Shown here: piece after piece, positions 1 to 8,344 of the stretch
Layout: each line of letters opens with the position of its first letter
Numbering within the stretch: position 1 is the stretch's first letter
Assembly (NCBI RefSeq): GCF_002582035.1
Contig: NZ_NUQE01000034.1
Location: forward strand, 1-64,000
Source of the DNA: Bacillus pseudomycoides
Lineage (GTDB): Bacteria; Bacillota; Bacilli; Bacillales; Bacillaceae_G
Length of the DNA: 64,000 nucleotides
Direction of reading: 5' to 3'
Notes under the pieces: model-generated
The model's database searches: none
Told to the model about the DNA's origin: nothing
Seen by the model: the letters and a program-made list of their open reading frames with translations, nothing else
Translations under genes and position numbers: made by a program

Positions 1-1498
1 TTACTTCTGATTGATATCCAACTACTGGTTGTTCTTTCACTTCATACTTATACTCTTTACCGTCCGCATCATATGCAGCTAAATCTTTAAATTCATACTT
101 CCAACCGCTTGCTTCGCTTACTTCTTTCGTATCAATCACTTGACCATTTTGGAGTAAGTCTACTTTGATCATTGTTGGACGATCTTTCGCATTGTTATCA
201 TTCCACGTCTTCGTTCCTGTAACAGATGTAGTTTTCACTTTATTCGAAATCGGTAACTCAATTCCGTTTACAGCATCTGATTTTACTTCAAATGCTACTT
301 TTGCCTGCGGATCAAAATCAATATAGTTTGGAGCCGAAACCTCTTGTACATAATATTTACCTGGTGGTAAATTATTGATTTCGATTATACCTTGTCCATC
401 TGTTATATGTACATCTCCAACTTGTTCACCTGACTCCTTATACAACTTAAATGAAACATTCGGTATTACTTTTTCTTCATTTCCTTCAAGATGCTTAACA
501 ATTTTTAGCGTTCCTTTAGGAATCTTGTTACCTTCAGCACCACCGTTAGATGTTACATTTTTGACTTCAGCACTATTCGACTCAGAAACCGGATCTTTGT
601 ATAGAATTTGGTAATCAATCTTATAATCATTCTTAAAAGATTCTTGTTTCTTTCCGCTTTCCGTTATAGCAGCTGTATAACCAATCGTAAATGCCGTAGC
701 ATGTCCTTTATCCTTATAAATCACAACTTTAAATGAGTTATCACCAGTAAACGTAATCGTTCCATAACCTTTAGATACAAATTCTTGCAGTGATATGGAT
801 GAACGGCCTAGATAATTATCAAGAATTATATAGAAACTATCTTTATTAAGTACTTGACCTTCTTGCAAACTATCAGACAAGACAATATCACTACCTAAGT
901 ATTCTTTGTTTGAATTTATAATCAAACCCCAACGTACTTCATCAGTTTTGTCTGGTTGAATATCACCTACTTTGTAGGAAAACGGTCCCTTCCCATTTGT
1001 ACCACTTCCACTGCTTGGACCGGTAATCGTTACAGTTTGTTTCTCTAAATCTGTACCTAAATTTGTTTCAACCTCTTTCGTTTGATCCGTTTCTACATTA
1101 GTAGCTTGAATATTAAAAGTAAAATAACCTTTAATATTTTGATGTGTATCCACCTTGTCATTAAATGTACATACCACAGTACCTGAATTTACTTTACAAG
1201 TACCATAATCATCTAATTGAATCGTTCCATTAAACCCTTTTAATTCTGGAGGCATTGTTAATGTCAGTGTGTCTCCAGGCTTCAGCTTAATTCCACTTTT
1301 TTCACTGAAGTTTACAGTTATTTTAGTCTGTTCTCCGTACTGTAGATTTGTTTTATCAATCTTAAAACTATCCACAAGTCCTGTTGTATTTAACTCTTGT
1401 GCATTTGCTATTATAGGCATTAAACTCTGACCTATAGTAAACATAAAAATCATTATAATTGAAAAAATCGAAGTTACTCTTTTTAAAGATAGACCCAT
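1..1498 (-). CDS. Cna-B-type cell-surface adhesin (N-terminal 499 residues, gene runs off the window)
   Basis: Open reading frame from ATG at 1498 to the window edge with no stop, so the C-terminus and any LPXTG sorting signal lie outside. An AGGAGG site at 1504-1509 sits 5 bases before the ATG. Residues 1-35 form a signal peptide (Lys/Arg, hydrophobic core, ANA-type cleavage site). Then comes a long beta-rich region like the collagen-binding/Ig-like N-terminal domains of MSCRAMM adhesins, followed by two Cna-B-like modules, one from about residue 315 (proline-rich turn, SFKLYK, PPGKYYVQE) and one from about 400 (KTWNDNN, YEVKEQPVVGY). Cna-B modules usually carry intramolecular Lys-Asn isopeptide bonds, and K and E residues in the right motifs are visible. 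The role is presumably binding to host matrix or surfaces. Ligand unknown. Confidence 0.85.
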   Translation of the reverse strand, partial: MGLSLKRVTSIFSIIMIFMFTIGQSLMPIIANAQELNTTGLVDSFKIDKTNLQYGEQTKITVNFSEKSGIKLKPGDTLTLTMPPELKGFNGTIQLDDYGTCKVNSGTVVCTFNDKVDTHQNIKGYFTFNIQATNVETDQTKEVETNLGTDLEKQTVTITGPSSGSGTNGKGPFSYKVGDIQPDKTDEVRWGLIINSNKEYLGSDIVLSDSLQEGQVLNKDSFYIILDNYLGRSSISLQEFVSKGYGTITFTGDNSFKVVIYKDKGHATAFTIGYTAAITESGKKQESFKNDYKIDYQILYKDPVSESNSAEVKNVTSNGGAEGNKIPKGTLKIVKHLEGNEEKVIPNVSFKLYKESGEQVGDVHITDGQGIIEINNLPPGKYYVQEVSAPNYIDFDPQAKVAFEVKSDAVNGIELPISNKVKTTSVTGTKTWNDNNAKDRPTMIKVDLLQNGQVIDTKEVSEASGWKYEFKDLAAYDADGKEYKYEVKEQPVVGYQSEV

Positions 1499-1680
1499 GT
1501 CATCCTCCTATAAAATATATTTGGATGGCTTTTGGTACAATTACACTATGACAACAACTTAATAGTTGCTGTTTTTTCTCTTTCGACTGTTATAAGATTA
1601 GAAACTTGAAAATTAATTTCTATATACGTTCCATCCACTCTTCAAGAGTCGTTAGTTTCGTTAAGATAACAATAAATCCA

Positions 1681-1809
1681 TTAATTAATATATTGAAATA
1701 ATAAATGGATGATGATAATATAAAAACTGTGAAGTTTATATTCTTTCATCGCTTCTGCCAAATCACGAACACTTAAGTTGTACCGTATGTACCATCTCTC
1801 TTTGAGCAT
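1681..1809 (-). pseudogene. Fragment of an IS6/IS240-type transposase N-terminus
   Basis: Reading the minus strand from the ATG at 1809 gives a short open frame whose first 26 residues (1732-1809) resemble the start of IS6-family transposases: an RWYIRYNLSVRDLAEAM stretch, where family members have a WY-RY-LS-RDL-E pattern followed by E-R-G-L-S. After that the frame diverges into unrelated AT-rich sequence and stops at 1681. No catalytic DDE part and no terminal inverted repeats were found, so this is a dead remnant. Recognition rests on a short motif, hence moderate confidence. Confidence 0.5.
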
Positions 1810-2039
1810 AAATGTTTGACTAATAATGTTTTTAATTAAACGCTATTGATTTGTTCATACTACTTTCTATCATTTTTAGATTCATAACATTAGTATGTCC
1901 AAATTTGATAGCACATTTTTAACACTTCAAAACTTTCTTCACCAAACCCTTTTGACTCCCTCCTTAAAGGCTACCTCATGCTCTTCCCTAAATTTTACAA
2001 CTCAGTTGATAATAAAAATAGGTTTCGTAATTTTTGTAA

Positions 2040-2076
2040 CCAGTTTTGTAATTAAAAAAACTAGTTACAAAACTGG
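2040..2076. repeat. 12-bp perfect inverted repeat in the adhesin/katA intergenic region
   Basis: CCAGTTTTGTAA at 2040-2051 and its exact complement at 2065-2076 flank a 13-base AT-rich loop. There is no T-run on either side, so it does not look like an intrinsic terminator for katA. The rest of the 600-bp gap between adhesin and katA holds only the transposase scrap at 1681-1809; I see no other gene in it. The left arm plus loop shares TTTTGTAATTAAAAAAA with the region upstream of the malate transporter near 9774-9790. Confidence 0.6.
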
Positions 2077-2105
2077 CTAAATAACCACTTTGAGAGACAC
2101 TCCCA

Positions 2106-3572
2106 CTATTTCACAATTCCTCCCATATAAGCAGAAATATCAACATTTAATGCTCGTGCTAAACGCATACCATACTCTCGATCTGCACGGAAGAAGTTAC
2201 AAATCGCAAGCAATTTCGTTTGCTCATGTACATCTTTTAAATCATTTGCTAGGTTCACAATTAAGTTATCTTGTTCTTCTTGAGAGAATGAACGGTAACG
2301 CTCTCCAGCTTGTTGGAAATCATTTGGTTTCTCAATTTTTTCACGAGTTACATAACCTGTAAGTTTCATAGTTGAATCTCGATACGCCGGATCTTCAATT
2401 GGATTTTCAGCATGACGACTTGGTTCATAATTGATTGTGGATGGTTGTTGGTTTACTTGCATGAAACCATCACGTTGTTGGTTATGCACAGCTGCATATG
2501 GACAGTTTACAGGTATTTGTAAGTAATTTGCGCCTAAGCGATAACGTTGTGTATCCGGATAAGAGAATAAACGTCCTTGTAATAATTTATCCTCAGATGG
2601 TTCAATACCAGGCACAGTTGCGCTTGGTGAAAATGCCGCTTGCTCTACTTCTGCAAAGAAATTTTGCGGATTACGATTTAACGTCATTGTACCTACTTCC
2701 ATTAATGGAAAACGATCTTCTGGCCATACTTTTGTTGGATCTAGTGGATCAAACTCTAAGGAATCCATTTCATCTAGTTTCATAACTTGTACATGAAGAT
2801 CCCATTTCGGATAATTCCCACGCTCAATCGCATCAAATAAATCACGAGTTGCATGGTTAAAGTCTTTTCCTTGCACTTGTTCTGCTTCTTTCACATCAAA
2901 GTTACGTACACCTTGTTGTGGCTTCCAATGATATTTTACGTATACAATCTCTCCATCTGCGTTCACCCATTTAAATGAATGGACACCAAACCCTTCCATC
3001 TGACGATAATTTGCAGGTGTACCGTAATCAGAGAATACCCATGTTAACATATGAGTTGATTCTGGTGATAACGTCATGAAATCCCAGTAACGATCTGGTG
3101 TTTGAATATTTGTATTAGGTGCTGGTTTTAAAGAATGAACCATATCAGGGAATTTGATTGCATCACGAATGAAAAATACAGGTAAATGGTTACCAACAAG
3201 ATCATAGTTTCCTTCCTCAGTATAAAACTTCACCGCGAAACCTCTTGGATCACGAGCTGTTTCTGGAGAACCTTGACCATGAATAACAGTTGAGAAGCGA
3301 ACAAATACAGGTGTTTCTGTTTCCTCTTTCTGCAAAAATGCTGCTTTTGTATATTCTTTCATACTATTTTTTGTTACGAAAACACCACGAGCACCAGCAC
3401 CACGTGCATGAACAACGCGCTCAGGAATACGTTCACGATCAAAATGAGCTAATTTTTCTACTAAATGATAATCTTCTAATAATACTGGTCCACGACGACC
3501 TGCTGTACGAGAATTTTGGTTATCTCCTACAGGAGTACCTTGGTTTGTTGTTAAGCGGTTATTTAAATTCAT
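2106..3572 (-). CDS. katA: Catalase KatA (heme, clade 3 type)
   Basis: 488 residues, the usual length for small-subunit heme catalases that dismutate hydrogen peroxide in the cytoplasm. The catalytic histidine lies in RVVHARGAGARGVF (about residue 55), the distal asparagine in LVGNHLPVFF, and the proximal heme tyrosine in RLFSYPDTQRYRLG (about residue 340). The start is ATG at 3572 with AAAGGAGG in front. It is transcribed alone. A PerR-type box and a sigma-A promoter lie just upstream, which fits peroxide induction of vegetative catalase in Bacillus. Confidence 0.95.
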   Translation of the reverse strand: MNLNNRLTTNQGTPVGDNQNSRTAGRRGPVLLEDYHLVEKLAHFDRERIPERVVHARGAGARGVFVTKNSMKEYTKAAFLQKEETETPVFVRFSTVIHGQGSPETARDPRGFAVKFYTEEGNYDLVGNHLPVFFIRDAIKFPDMVHSLKPAPNTNIQTPDRYWDFMTLSPESTHMLTWVFSDYGTPANYRQMEGFGVHSFKWVNADGEIVYVKYHWKPQQGVRNFDVKEAEQVQGKDFNHATRDLFDAIERGNYPKWDLHVQVMKLDEMDSLEFDPLDPTKVWPEDRFPLMEVGTMTLNRNPQNFFAEVEQAAFSPSATVPGIEPSEDKLLQGRLFSYPDTQRYRLGANYLQIPVNCPYAAVHNQQRDGFMQVNQQPSTINYEPSRHAENPIEDPAYRDSTMKLTGYVTREKIEKPNDFQQAGERYRSFSQEEQDNLIVNLANDLKDVHEQTKLLAICNFFRADREYGMRLARALNVDISAYMGGIVK

Positions 3573-3608
3573 TACGGGAGCCTCCTTTTATTTATAACAA
3601 TTTCTTAT

Positions 3609-3656
3609 TTAAAATGATTATAAACTAATTATTATTAAAATGTACTTTTTTGTCAA
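3609..3656 (-). promoter_or_regulatory. katA promoter with PerR-type box
   Basis: On the minus strand: TTGACA at 3656-3651, a 17-bp spacer, then AATAAT at 3633-3628 (one mismatch to TATAAT). Just downstream, around the expected transcription start, 3623-3609 reads TTATAATCATTTTAA, 14 of 15 positions of the PerR/Fur-family 7-1-7 consensus TTATAATnATTATAA. A repressor bound there would block initiation. Seen in sequence; PerR control is inferred from the family. Confidence 0.75.
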
Positions 3657-3704
3657 TCATTAATTTAAAATTTTTTCACTTTTTAAGTGTATTTCTGAAA
3701 GAAG

Positions 3705-3760
3705 TCCCCGCCTATCTTCTTTAGGTTCCTCAAAATTTTAAGATGAGGGTGAATAGTGGG
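3705..3760 (+). repeat. Degenerate bcr1-like fragment
   Basis: TCCCCGCCTATCTTCTTTAG, then a Leu-codon-like AAGATGAGGG and AATAGTGGG resemble, with many changes, the inner and right part of the full-length repeat at 63787-63940. Both terminal signatures are missing or decayed. Confidence 0.35.
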
Positions 3761-3795
3761 TGCTTGGAATTACAAAAAAATGTTCATTTTTAATC

Positions 3796-3843
3796 AAAAA
3801 AGCTGTCCCAAAAAGCCGTTATTCAACGACCTTTTGGGACAGC
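3796..3843 (-). terminator. Intrinsic terminator of the malate-sensor operon
   Basis: GCTGTCCCAAAA at 3802-3813 pairs exactly with TTTTGGGACAGC at 3832-3843; on the minus strand the hairpin is followed by a T-run (3801-3796). It starts one base after the response-regulator stop codon. Confidence 0.85.
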
Positions 3844-3844
3844 C

Positions 3845-4552
3845 TCATATATACAACCGTATTTTATTTTCATCAATACAACGCAATTTACTTACCGGTC
3901 TCCCTACCTGCTGATACACCATTTCATTTTCTAAAACTTCGATTTCAATTAAAAACATGACATACTTTCGAATAGACACCCTTGAAATTCCAACTAATTG
4001 TGCCATTTCATCTGTTGTAAACGCTTTTCCATGAAGCGATTCTATCTGTTTCCAAATTAACTGCAATGTTTGTTTTGTTAATCCTTTTGGAAGCTCTTTA
4101 CTTACAGAAGTTTCTACTTTTTCTTTTTGTAAAATCAATGCATCTAGTTCAGATTGGTTAATATTTTGTTGCTCCTTCATGAATCTAAATTTCTCACGGT
4201 ATGCAGATAACGCTTCCTTAAACCGTTCAAATGTAAATGGTTTAATTAAATAATCGACAACTCCATATTGCAGTGCTTTTTTAATACTTGCCATATCCTG
4301 TACCGCTGAAATCATCATAACATCAGTTTCTTTTTCTTTATTGCGAATATGCAATAGTAATTCAAACCCTGTATCACCAGGCATAAAAATATCAAGCAGT
4401 ATAAAATCTATATGAGATTCCTCTAATATTTGTACTGCTTCGTTTACAGATTTAGCTATATGAACAAGTTCAAATCCTTCTACTTGTTCTAAATAATGCT
4501 TATTTAGCATCGCCACCATCGGATCATCTTCTACAATTAAAACTTTGATCAT
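3845..4552 (-). CDS. CitB/DcuR-type response regulator (MaeR/DctR-like)
   Basis: 235 residues. An N-terminal receiver domain has the acidic pair VEDDP, the phospho-acceptor Asp54 in ILLDIFMPGD and the conserved Lys in LIKPF. The C-terminal part carries a helix-turn-helix (MAQLVGISRVSIRKYV) typical of the CitT/DctR/MalR group. The gene overlaps its histidine kinase by ATGA (4549-4552), so the pair is translationally coupled. With malic enzyme and a malate-type transporter next door, the likely role is activation of those genes in response to extracellular malate or a related dicarboxylate. Which C4/C6 acid is sensed cannot be told from sequence. Confidence 0.85.
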   Translation of the reverse strand: MIKVLIVEDDPMVAMLNKHYLEQVEGFELVHIAKSVNEAVQILEESHIDFILLDIFMPGDTGFELLLHIRNKEKETDVMMISAVQDMASIKKALQYGVVDYLIKPFTFERFKEALSAYREKFRFMKEQQNINQSELDALILQKEKVETSVSKELPKGLTKQTLQLIWKQIESLHGKAFTTDEMAQLVGISRVSIRKYVMFLIEIEVLENEMVYQQVGRPVSKLRCIDENKIRLYI

Positions 4553-6156
4553 TTTCCTATCTCATCCCTACTTTTATATGGTATTTCAATTGTAATTGTC
4601 GTTCCCTTTCCTAATACGGAGTCGATATATATATTCCCTTTTATGCGCTCTATACTTTCATTTACAAGATATAAACCATACCCTCGATTTTCACCTTTTG
4701 TGGAATACCCTTTGACAAATATTTTATCCACTTCTTCTTTCGGAATTCCATTTCCTGTATCGGCAACTTTAATAATCAATTTATCATGATATTGAACGGA
4801 AATCTGTACTTGCTTATATTCACAACTCGCCACCGCATCTAGTGCATTATCAATTAAATTTCCTCCAATTGTAATGAGTTCATGAATCAATCTCTCATCA
4901 TCTAGCTCTGGTAAATACGAGTCCTTACTTATAATCAGTTCTATCCCCTTTTCTCTCGCATAGCTAAGCTTTCCAAGCATAAACCCTGCAAACACGGGAT
5001 TTTTTATTTTCTTCATCACACCGCCAATTTCATATTGATGCTCTGATACCATGCTACTAACATATGACTCTAATTCTTCATAATGTTTCATATGTGTTAG
5101 TCCTAATACAACGTGCATCTTATTCATAAATTCATGAGATTGTGCCCTTAAAGCCTCCGCATATAGTCGAATACCCGTTAACTGCTCTGCTAATTTTCGC
5201 ATTTCCGTTTTATCACGAAATGTTGCAATTGCACCAACAATTTCGCCCTTTACGTATAGCGGAACTCGATTCGTAACAATTGTAATCCCATGTAGACTTT
5301 GTTCCTCATCGAACTGCGCTACTCCCGTTTGTAATACTTCTTTTATCCTTGTATTCGGCATATACTGCTCAATGTCTTTACCAATACACTCTTCTTTGAT
5401 TCCGCTTTTCTCAATTAACCGTTTCGCTTCGTTATTAATTAAAGTAATCTTGGCATCTTTATCAATCGCAATAATTCCTTCTTTAACAGATTGTAGCATC
5501 GTATTCCGCTCTTCTAAAATTTTTGAGATTTCACTAGGTTCGAGGCCAAATAAAATTTTCTTAATATGTCTAGCTAATAAAATAGCACCTATAACACCAA
5601 CTAAAATTCCAACAAAAACACCAATGTAAATAATATGTCTACTCTCCTTAACCCTTTCTTCCACATTATTAGCTGAAATTCCAACAGCAACAACCCCCAG
5701 TTGTTCTTTCGTTTCAGAAAAAATTGGTACAAATACTCGCATAGATTTACCTAATGTTCCTTGTGCTGTTGATACACGTTCTTTTCCTTTCAAGGCTATA
5801 CCTTCATCGCCTCCAACAAAATGTTGGCCGATCTTCTTAGGATCTGGATGAGATTTTCGTATCCCATTCATATCCATGACTACAATGAATTGAACGTCTG
5901 TATTTTTTAAAAGTCTATTCGTATACGCTTGAATTTCAGATTCATCTTTTTTTCCCGCTAAAGCATCGATTACGATCGGCGAATTTGCCACAATACGTGC
6001 AATCACTTTTGCTTTTTCCACTTGGCTTTCTTCTGTCGTACGCTCGACATGATGAGTAATTAAAATATCTGTTACAAGCAAAGACAATATGACAACCGTA
6101 CATACTAGCAATGTAATTGTTGTCCGTAAACCTAACAAGTTTTTTCTTTTCCTCAT
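4549..6156 (-). CDS. CitA/DcuS-type sensor histidine kinase (MaeK-like)
   Basis: Order: N-terminal membrane helix (about residues 12-33), extracytoplasmic PDC/DCU ligand-binding domain (about 35-175), second membrane helix (about 178-200), PAS domain (about 220-320), DHp box with the phospho-acceptor histidine in SHEFMNKMHVVLG, and a HATPase domain (NLIDNALDAV; DTGNGI; GYSTKGENRGYGLYLV). This layout is that of citrate/malate/fumarate sensors. I place the start at ATG 6156, which has a GGGAG upstream; an in-frame ATG at 6192 has no ribosome site and would add 12 residues. The 3' end overlaps the regulator by 4 bases. Confidence 0.87.
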   Translation of the reverse strand: MRKRKNLLGLRTTITLLVCTVVILSLLVTDILITHHVERTTEESQVEKAKVIARIVANSPIVIDALAGKKDESEIQAYTNRLLKNTDVQFIVVMDMNGIRKSHPDPKKIGQHFVGGDEGIALKGKERVSTAQGTLGKSMRVFVPIFSETKEQLGVVAVGISANNVEERVKESRHIIYIGVFVGILVGVIGAILLARHIKKILFGLEPSEISKILEERNTMLQSVKEGIIAIDKDAKITLINNEAKRLIEKSGIKEECIGKDIEQYMPNTRIKEVLQTGVAQFDEEQSLHGITIVTNRVPLYVKGEIVGAIATFRDKTEMRKLAEQLTGIRLYAEALRAQSHEFMNKMHVVLGLTHMKHYEELESYVSSMVSEHQYEIGGVMKKIKNPVFAGFMLGKLSYAREKGIELIISKDSYLPELDDERLIHELITIGGNLIDNALDAVASCEYKQVQISVQYHDKLIIKVADTGNGIPKEEVDKIFVKGYSTKGENRGYGLYLVNESIERIKGNIYIDSVLGKGTTITIEIPYKSRDEIGK

Positions 6157-6347
6157 CTCTCTATTTTCTCCCTTATTTCTTCTATACGACATGCAAAATC
6201 TATATTTACTTATTCTCTTTCATGAAAACCACACTTTTTATAAGTAAAATCATCTACATTACTTTACTAGTTCCAATATAAATATACTATAGTTCTGAAA
6301 GGTCCATACAGATTTCTAGATTTTGGTGCAAAAATAGAAAAAAGAGT

Positions 6348-6430
6348 ATAAAGTGAAACTTCCATCCGTGGGGGGGGTTCTTCATCCCCCACGGATGGTT
6401 AGTTGAACCAATCGGGCTTTTACGGGATAA
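6348..6430 (+). repeat. bcr1-type repeat, 83-bp form
   Basis: Begins ATAAAGTGAAACTTCCAT, continues with a strong hairpin (CCATCCGTGGGGG pairing with CCCCCACGGATGG), then GGTTAGTTGAACCAATCGGG and CTTTTACGGGATAA. Compared with the 154-bp copy at 63787-63940 the middle-right part is missing. The hairpin arm differs from most copies (CCATCCGTGG instead of CCATCAGTGG) but the opposite arm has changed to match, so pairing is kept. Confidence 0.8.
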
Positions 6431-6448
6431 AATTTGCCGAAAAGCCGC

Positions 6449-6494
6449 TTGACATCCAACTGAATTATTTTTAAAATAGTGTAAAATTACACTA
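6449..6494 (+). promoter_or_regulatory. Sigma-A promoter with palindromic operator before the 6511 gene
   Basis: TTGACA at 6449-6454, 17-bp spacer, TAAAAT at 6472-6477. Directly after the -10 box lies TAGTGTAA-AA-TTACACTA (6477-6494), an 8-bp-arm palindrome placed at the expected transcription start, the position of a repressor operator. AGGAG at 6496-6500 is the ribosome site. The repressor is not known to me. Confidence 0.65.
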
Positions 6495-6510
6495 CAGGAG
6501 ATTTGACACT

Positions 6511-6888
6511 ATGAAGCAAAAAAACATGTATCGATTATCTCTCATGCAATTACTTGTTTTCGTACTTAACCTATTTATCTTCTCCTCAACCATGCGATTT
6601 TTACCTTGGTTTATTGAAGATGCTGTAGGTTGGTTTGGGGTCCTTATTACTGCTCCCTTATTATTAATTATTGCTGTAATTATGATATATCTTCAGGAAA
6701 GTAAAGGGTATGTGATATCAGGAACGAGAAAAATCATTCCTTTTATTGCATCAATTTTTTCAATCTGTATCGTGTTATTAAATATTACAGACTTATCTGT
6801 TATAACAGCTCTTATATTTAACTTAGGAATGATTATTATAACTGTTATATTTTTGTTACAAGATTTCTTTACACTTAATAAAAATTAA
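6511..6888 (+). CDS. Small membrane protein of unknown function
   Basis: 125 residues with four predicted membrane segments (about 9-29, 38-60, 73-93, 98-118), no signal peptide cleavage site and no recognisable catalytic motif. A single-gene unit pointing opposite to the malate genes on both sides. It has its own strong promoter with a palindrome over the start site, so expression is probably tightly repressed by an unidentified regulator. I do not recognise the family. Confidence 0.7.
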   Translation: MKQKNMYRLSLMQLLVFVLNLFIFSSTMRFLPWFIEDAVGWFGVLITAPLLLIIAVIMIYLQESKGYVISGTRKIIPFIASIFSICIVLLNITDLSVITALIFNLGMIIITVIFLLQDFFTLNKN

Positions 6889-6892
6889 GATT

Positions 6893-7039
6893 TTGAGTAT
6901 AGATTCAAAGGAATGCGAATTAGAAAACTTTATTTCCCAAGATTATACTAGTGGTGATTTTAAACGAACAAAAAAGATATCCATGCGTGGCAATAGATAC
7001 CTATTTAATTTAACAAGCCAAGAAAACAACAAATTATAA
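6893..7039 (+). pseudogene. Short coding-like remnant (48 residues)
   Basis: From a TTG at 6893 the plus strand stays open to TAA at 7037-7039 with a normal-looking hydrophilic composition (ELENFISQDYTSGDF, then KKISMRGNRYLFNL). There is no ribosome site or ATG, and it begins right after the membrane-protein stop, so it is more likely the tail of a decayed gene than a functional one. Family not recognised. Confidence 0.3.
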
Positions 7040-7070
7040 AGTGAAATCTCCATTCAAAGTTTCACTTTAT
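7036..7070. repeat. bcr-end-like hairpin at the malic-enzyme stop codon
   Basis: ATAAAGTGAAA at 7036-7046 and TTTCACTTTAT at 7060-7070 are an exact 11-bp inverted repeat around a 13-base loop. The arms equal the ATAAAGTGAAAC terminus of the bcr1-type repeats. The TAA stop of malic enzyme (7069-7067) lies in the right arm. It may act as a weak terminator, although there is no clean T-run. Confidence 0.55.
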
Positions 7071-8278
7071 TGTTCTATAGAATAGTTTGGCATCGTTGTG
7101 ATTTGCGCCACTCCTGATTGAATAGCTGCCTTTGCTACCGCAGCTGCTACACTTGGTACGACTCTTTTATCTAATGGATTTAGAATGACGTAATTTGCAT
7201 TTCGTTCTTCATCCGTAATAATGTTAGCAATTCCATACGCCGCAGCTAATTTCATTTCCTCTGTAACATCTGTTGCACGGACATCTAATGCACCGCGGAA
7301 TATACCTGGAAATGCTAATACATTGTTCACTTGGTTTGGATAATCAGAGCGTCCTGTTCCAACAACAGCTGCTCCAGCCTCTAGTGCCTCTTCTGGGAAT
7401 ATTTCCGGCACAGGATTCGCCATTGCAAACACAATTGGATTTTCATTCATTGTTTTTACGAGTTCCTTTGTTAGTACGTTAGGAGCAGATACACCGATAA
7501 AAATGTCTGCACCGTCAATCGCTTCTTTTAATGTTCCACGCACAAGTTCACGATTTGTTTCTTTCGCAATCTCAATTTGTGCAGGATTCATCCATGACTC
7601 TCCTTCACAAACAACGCCTTCTAAACTTACTAATGTCATATGCTGTGCGCCTGCTTTTAATAATAATTTACCAATTGCAATCCCTGCAGAACCAGCTCCA
7701 TTAATGACAATCTTCACTTCATTCATCGTTTTATTTACAACTTTTAACGCATTAATAACCGCAGCTAACACAACAATTGCTGTTCCGTGCTGATCATCAT
7801 GAAACACCGGAATATTCGTTTCTTCTTTTAAACGTCTTTCAATTTCAAAACAGCGCGGTGCTGCGATATCTTCTAAATTAATTCCTGCAAATGTAGGTTC
7901 TAAATTTTTAACAATGGTTACGATTTCATCTACATCAGTCGTTCCAAGACAAAGCGGAAATGCATCTACATTCGCAAACTTTTTAAATAAAATACTTTTT
8001 CCTTCCATAACAGGCATAGCTGCCTTCGGTCCAATATTACCTAATCCAAGTACTGCCGTTCCATCCGAAATAACAGCAACCATATTACCTCGTGCTGTAT
8101 AATCGTAAGCTGTTTCTTCATCCGCCGCGATCGCCTTACAAGATTCCGCTACACCCGGTGTATACGTCAAACTTAAATCATCAGCTGAATTCACTTCTAC
8201 TTTACTTGTAATTTCAATTTTTCCTACTAATTCTTTATGAAGTAATAACGAACGTTCCTTAATCTGACTCTCTAACAT
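7067..8278 (-). CDS. Malic enzyme (short YtsJ/MaeB-like type)
   Basis: 403 residues, matching the short bacterial malic enzymes that decarboxylate malate to pyruvate with NAD(P)+. N-terminal malic domain with catalytic Tyr in TYTPGVAESC and Lys in KAAMPVMEGK, metal-binding acidic residues in GINLEDIAAPRCFEIE and FHDDQHGTA, then an NAD(P) Rossmann fold (INGAGSAGIAIGKLLL). It ends in a conserved SDYPNQVNN/FPGIFRGALD segment. ATG at 8278 has AGGAGGAG upstream. It follows the transporter gene after a 66-bp gap with an intercistronic hairpin, giving a transport-plus-catabolism pair for malate. Cofactor preference cannot be assigned. Confidence 0.92.
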   Translation of the reverse strand: MLESQIKERSLLLHKELVGKIEITSKVEVNSADDLSLTYTPGVAESCKAIAADEETAYDYTARGNMVAVISDGTAVLGLGNIGPKAAMPVMEGKSILFKKFANVDAFPLCLGTTDVDEIVTIVKNLEPTFAGINLEDIAAPRCFEIERRLKEETNIPVFHDDQHGTAIVVLAAVINALKVVNKTMNEVKIVINGAGSAGIAIGKLLLKAGAQHMTLVSLEGVVCEGESWMNPAQIEIAKETNRELVRGTLKEAIDGADIFIGVSAPNVLTKELVKTMNENPIVFAMANPVPEIFPEEALEAGAAVVGTGRSDYPNQVNNVLAFPGIFRGALDVRATDVTEEMKLAAAYGIANIITDEERNANYVILNPLDKRVVPSVAAAVAKAAIQSGVAQITTMPNYSIEQ

Positions 8279-8300
8279 AGAAATAATCTCCTCCTAATTT

Positions 8301-8336
8301 GACAAGCTAGCTACGTCCTTACATAGCTAGCTTGTC
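8301..8336. other. Intercistronic hairpin between transporter and malic enzyme
   Basis: GACAAGCTAGCTA at 8301-8313 pairs exactly with TAGCTAGCTTGTC at 8324-8336 over a 10-base loop. No T-run follows on the minus strand; the next element is the malic-enzyme ribosome site. It may be a partial terminator or an mRNA-stability element that sets the ratio of the two products. Confidence 0.6.
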
Positions 8337-8344
8337 TGCATACA

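Noticed and set aside
1895-2080. Plus-strand 61-codon frame next to katA
   Set aside because: No ribosome site, runs into the inverted repeat, and is Thr/Ser/Phe-rich noise in AT-rich DNA.
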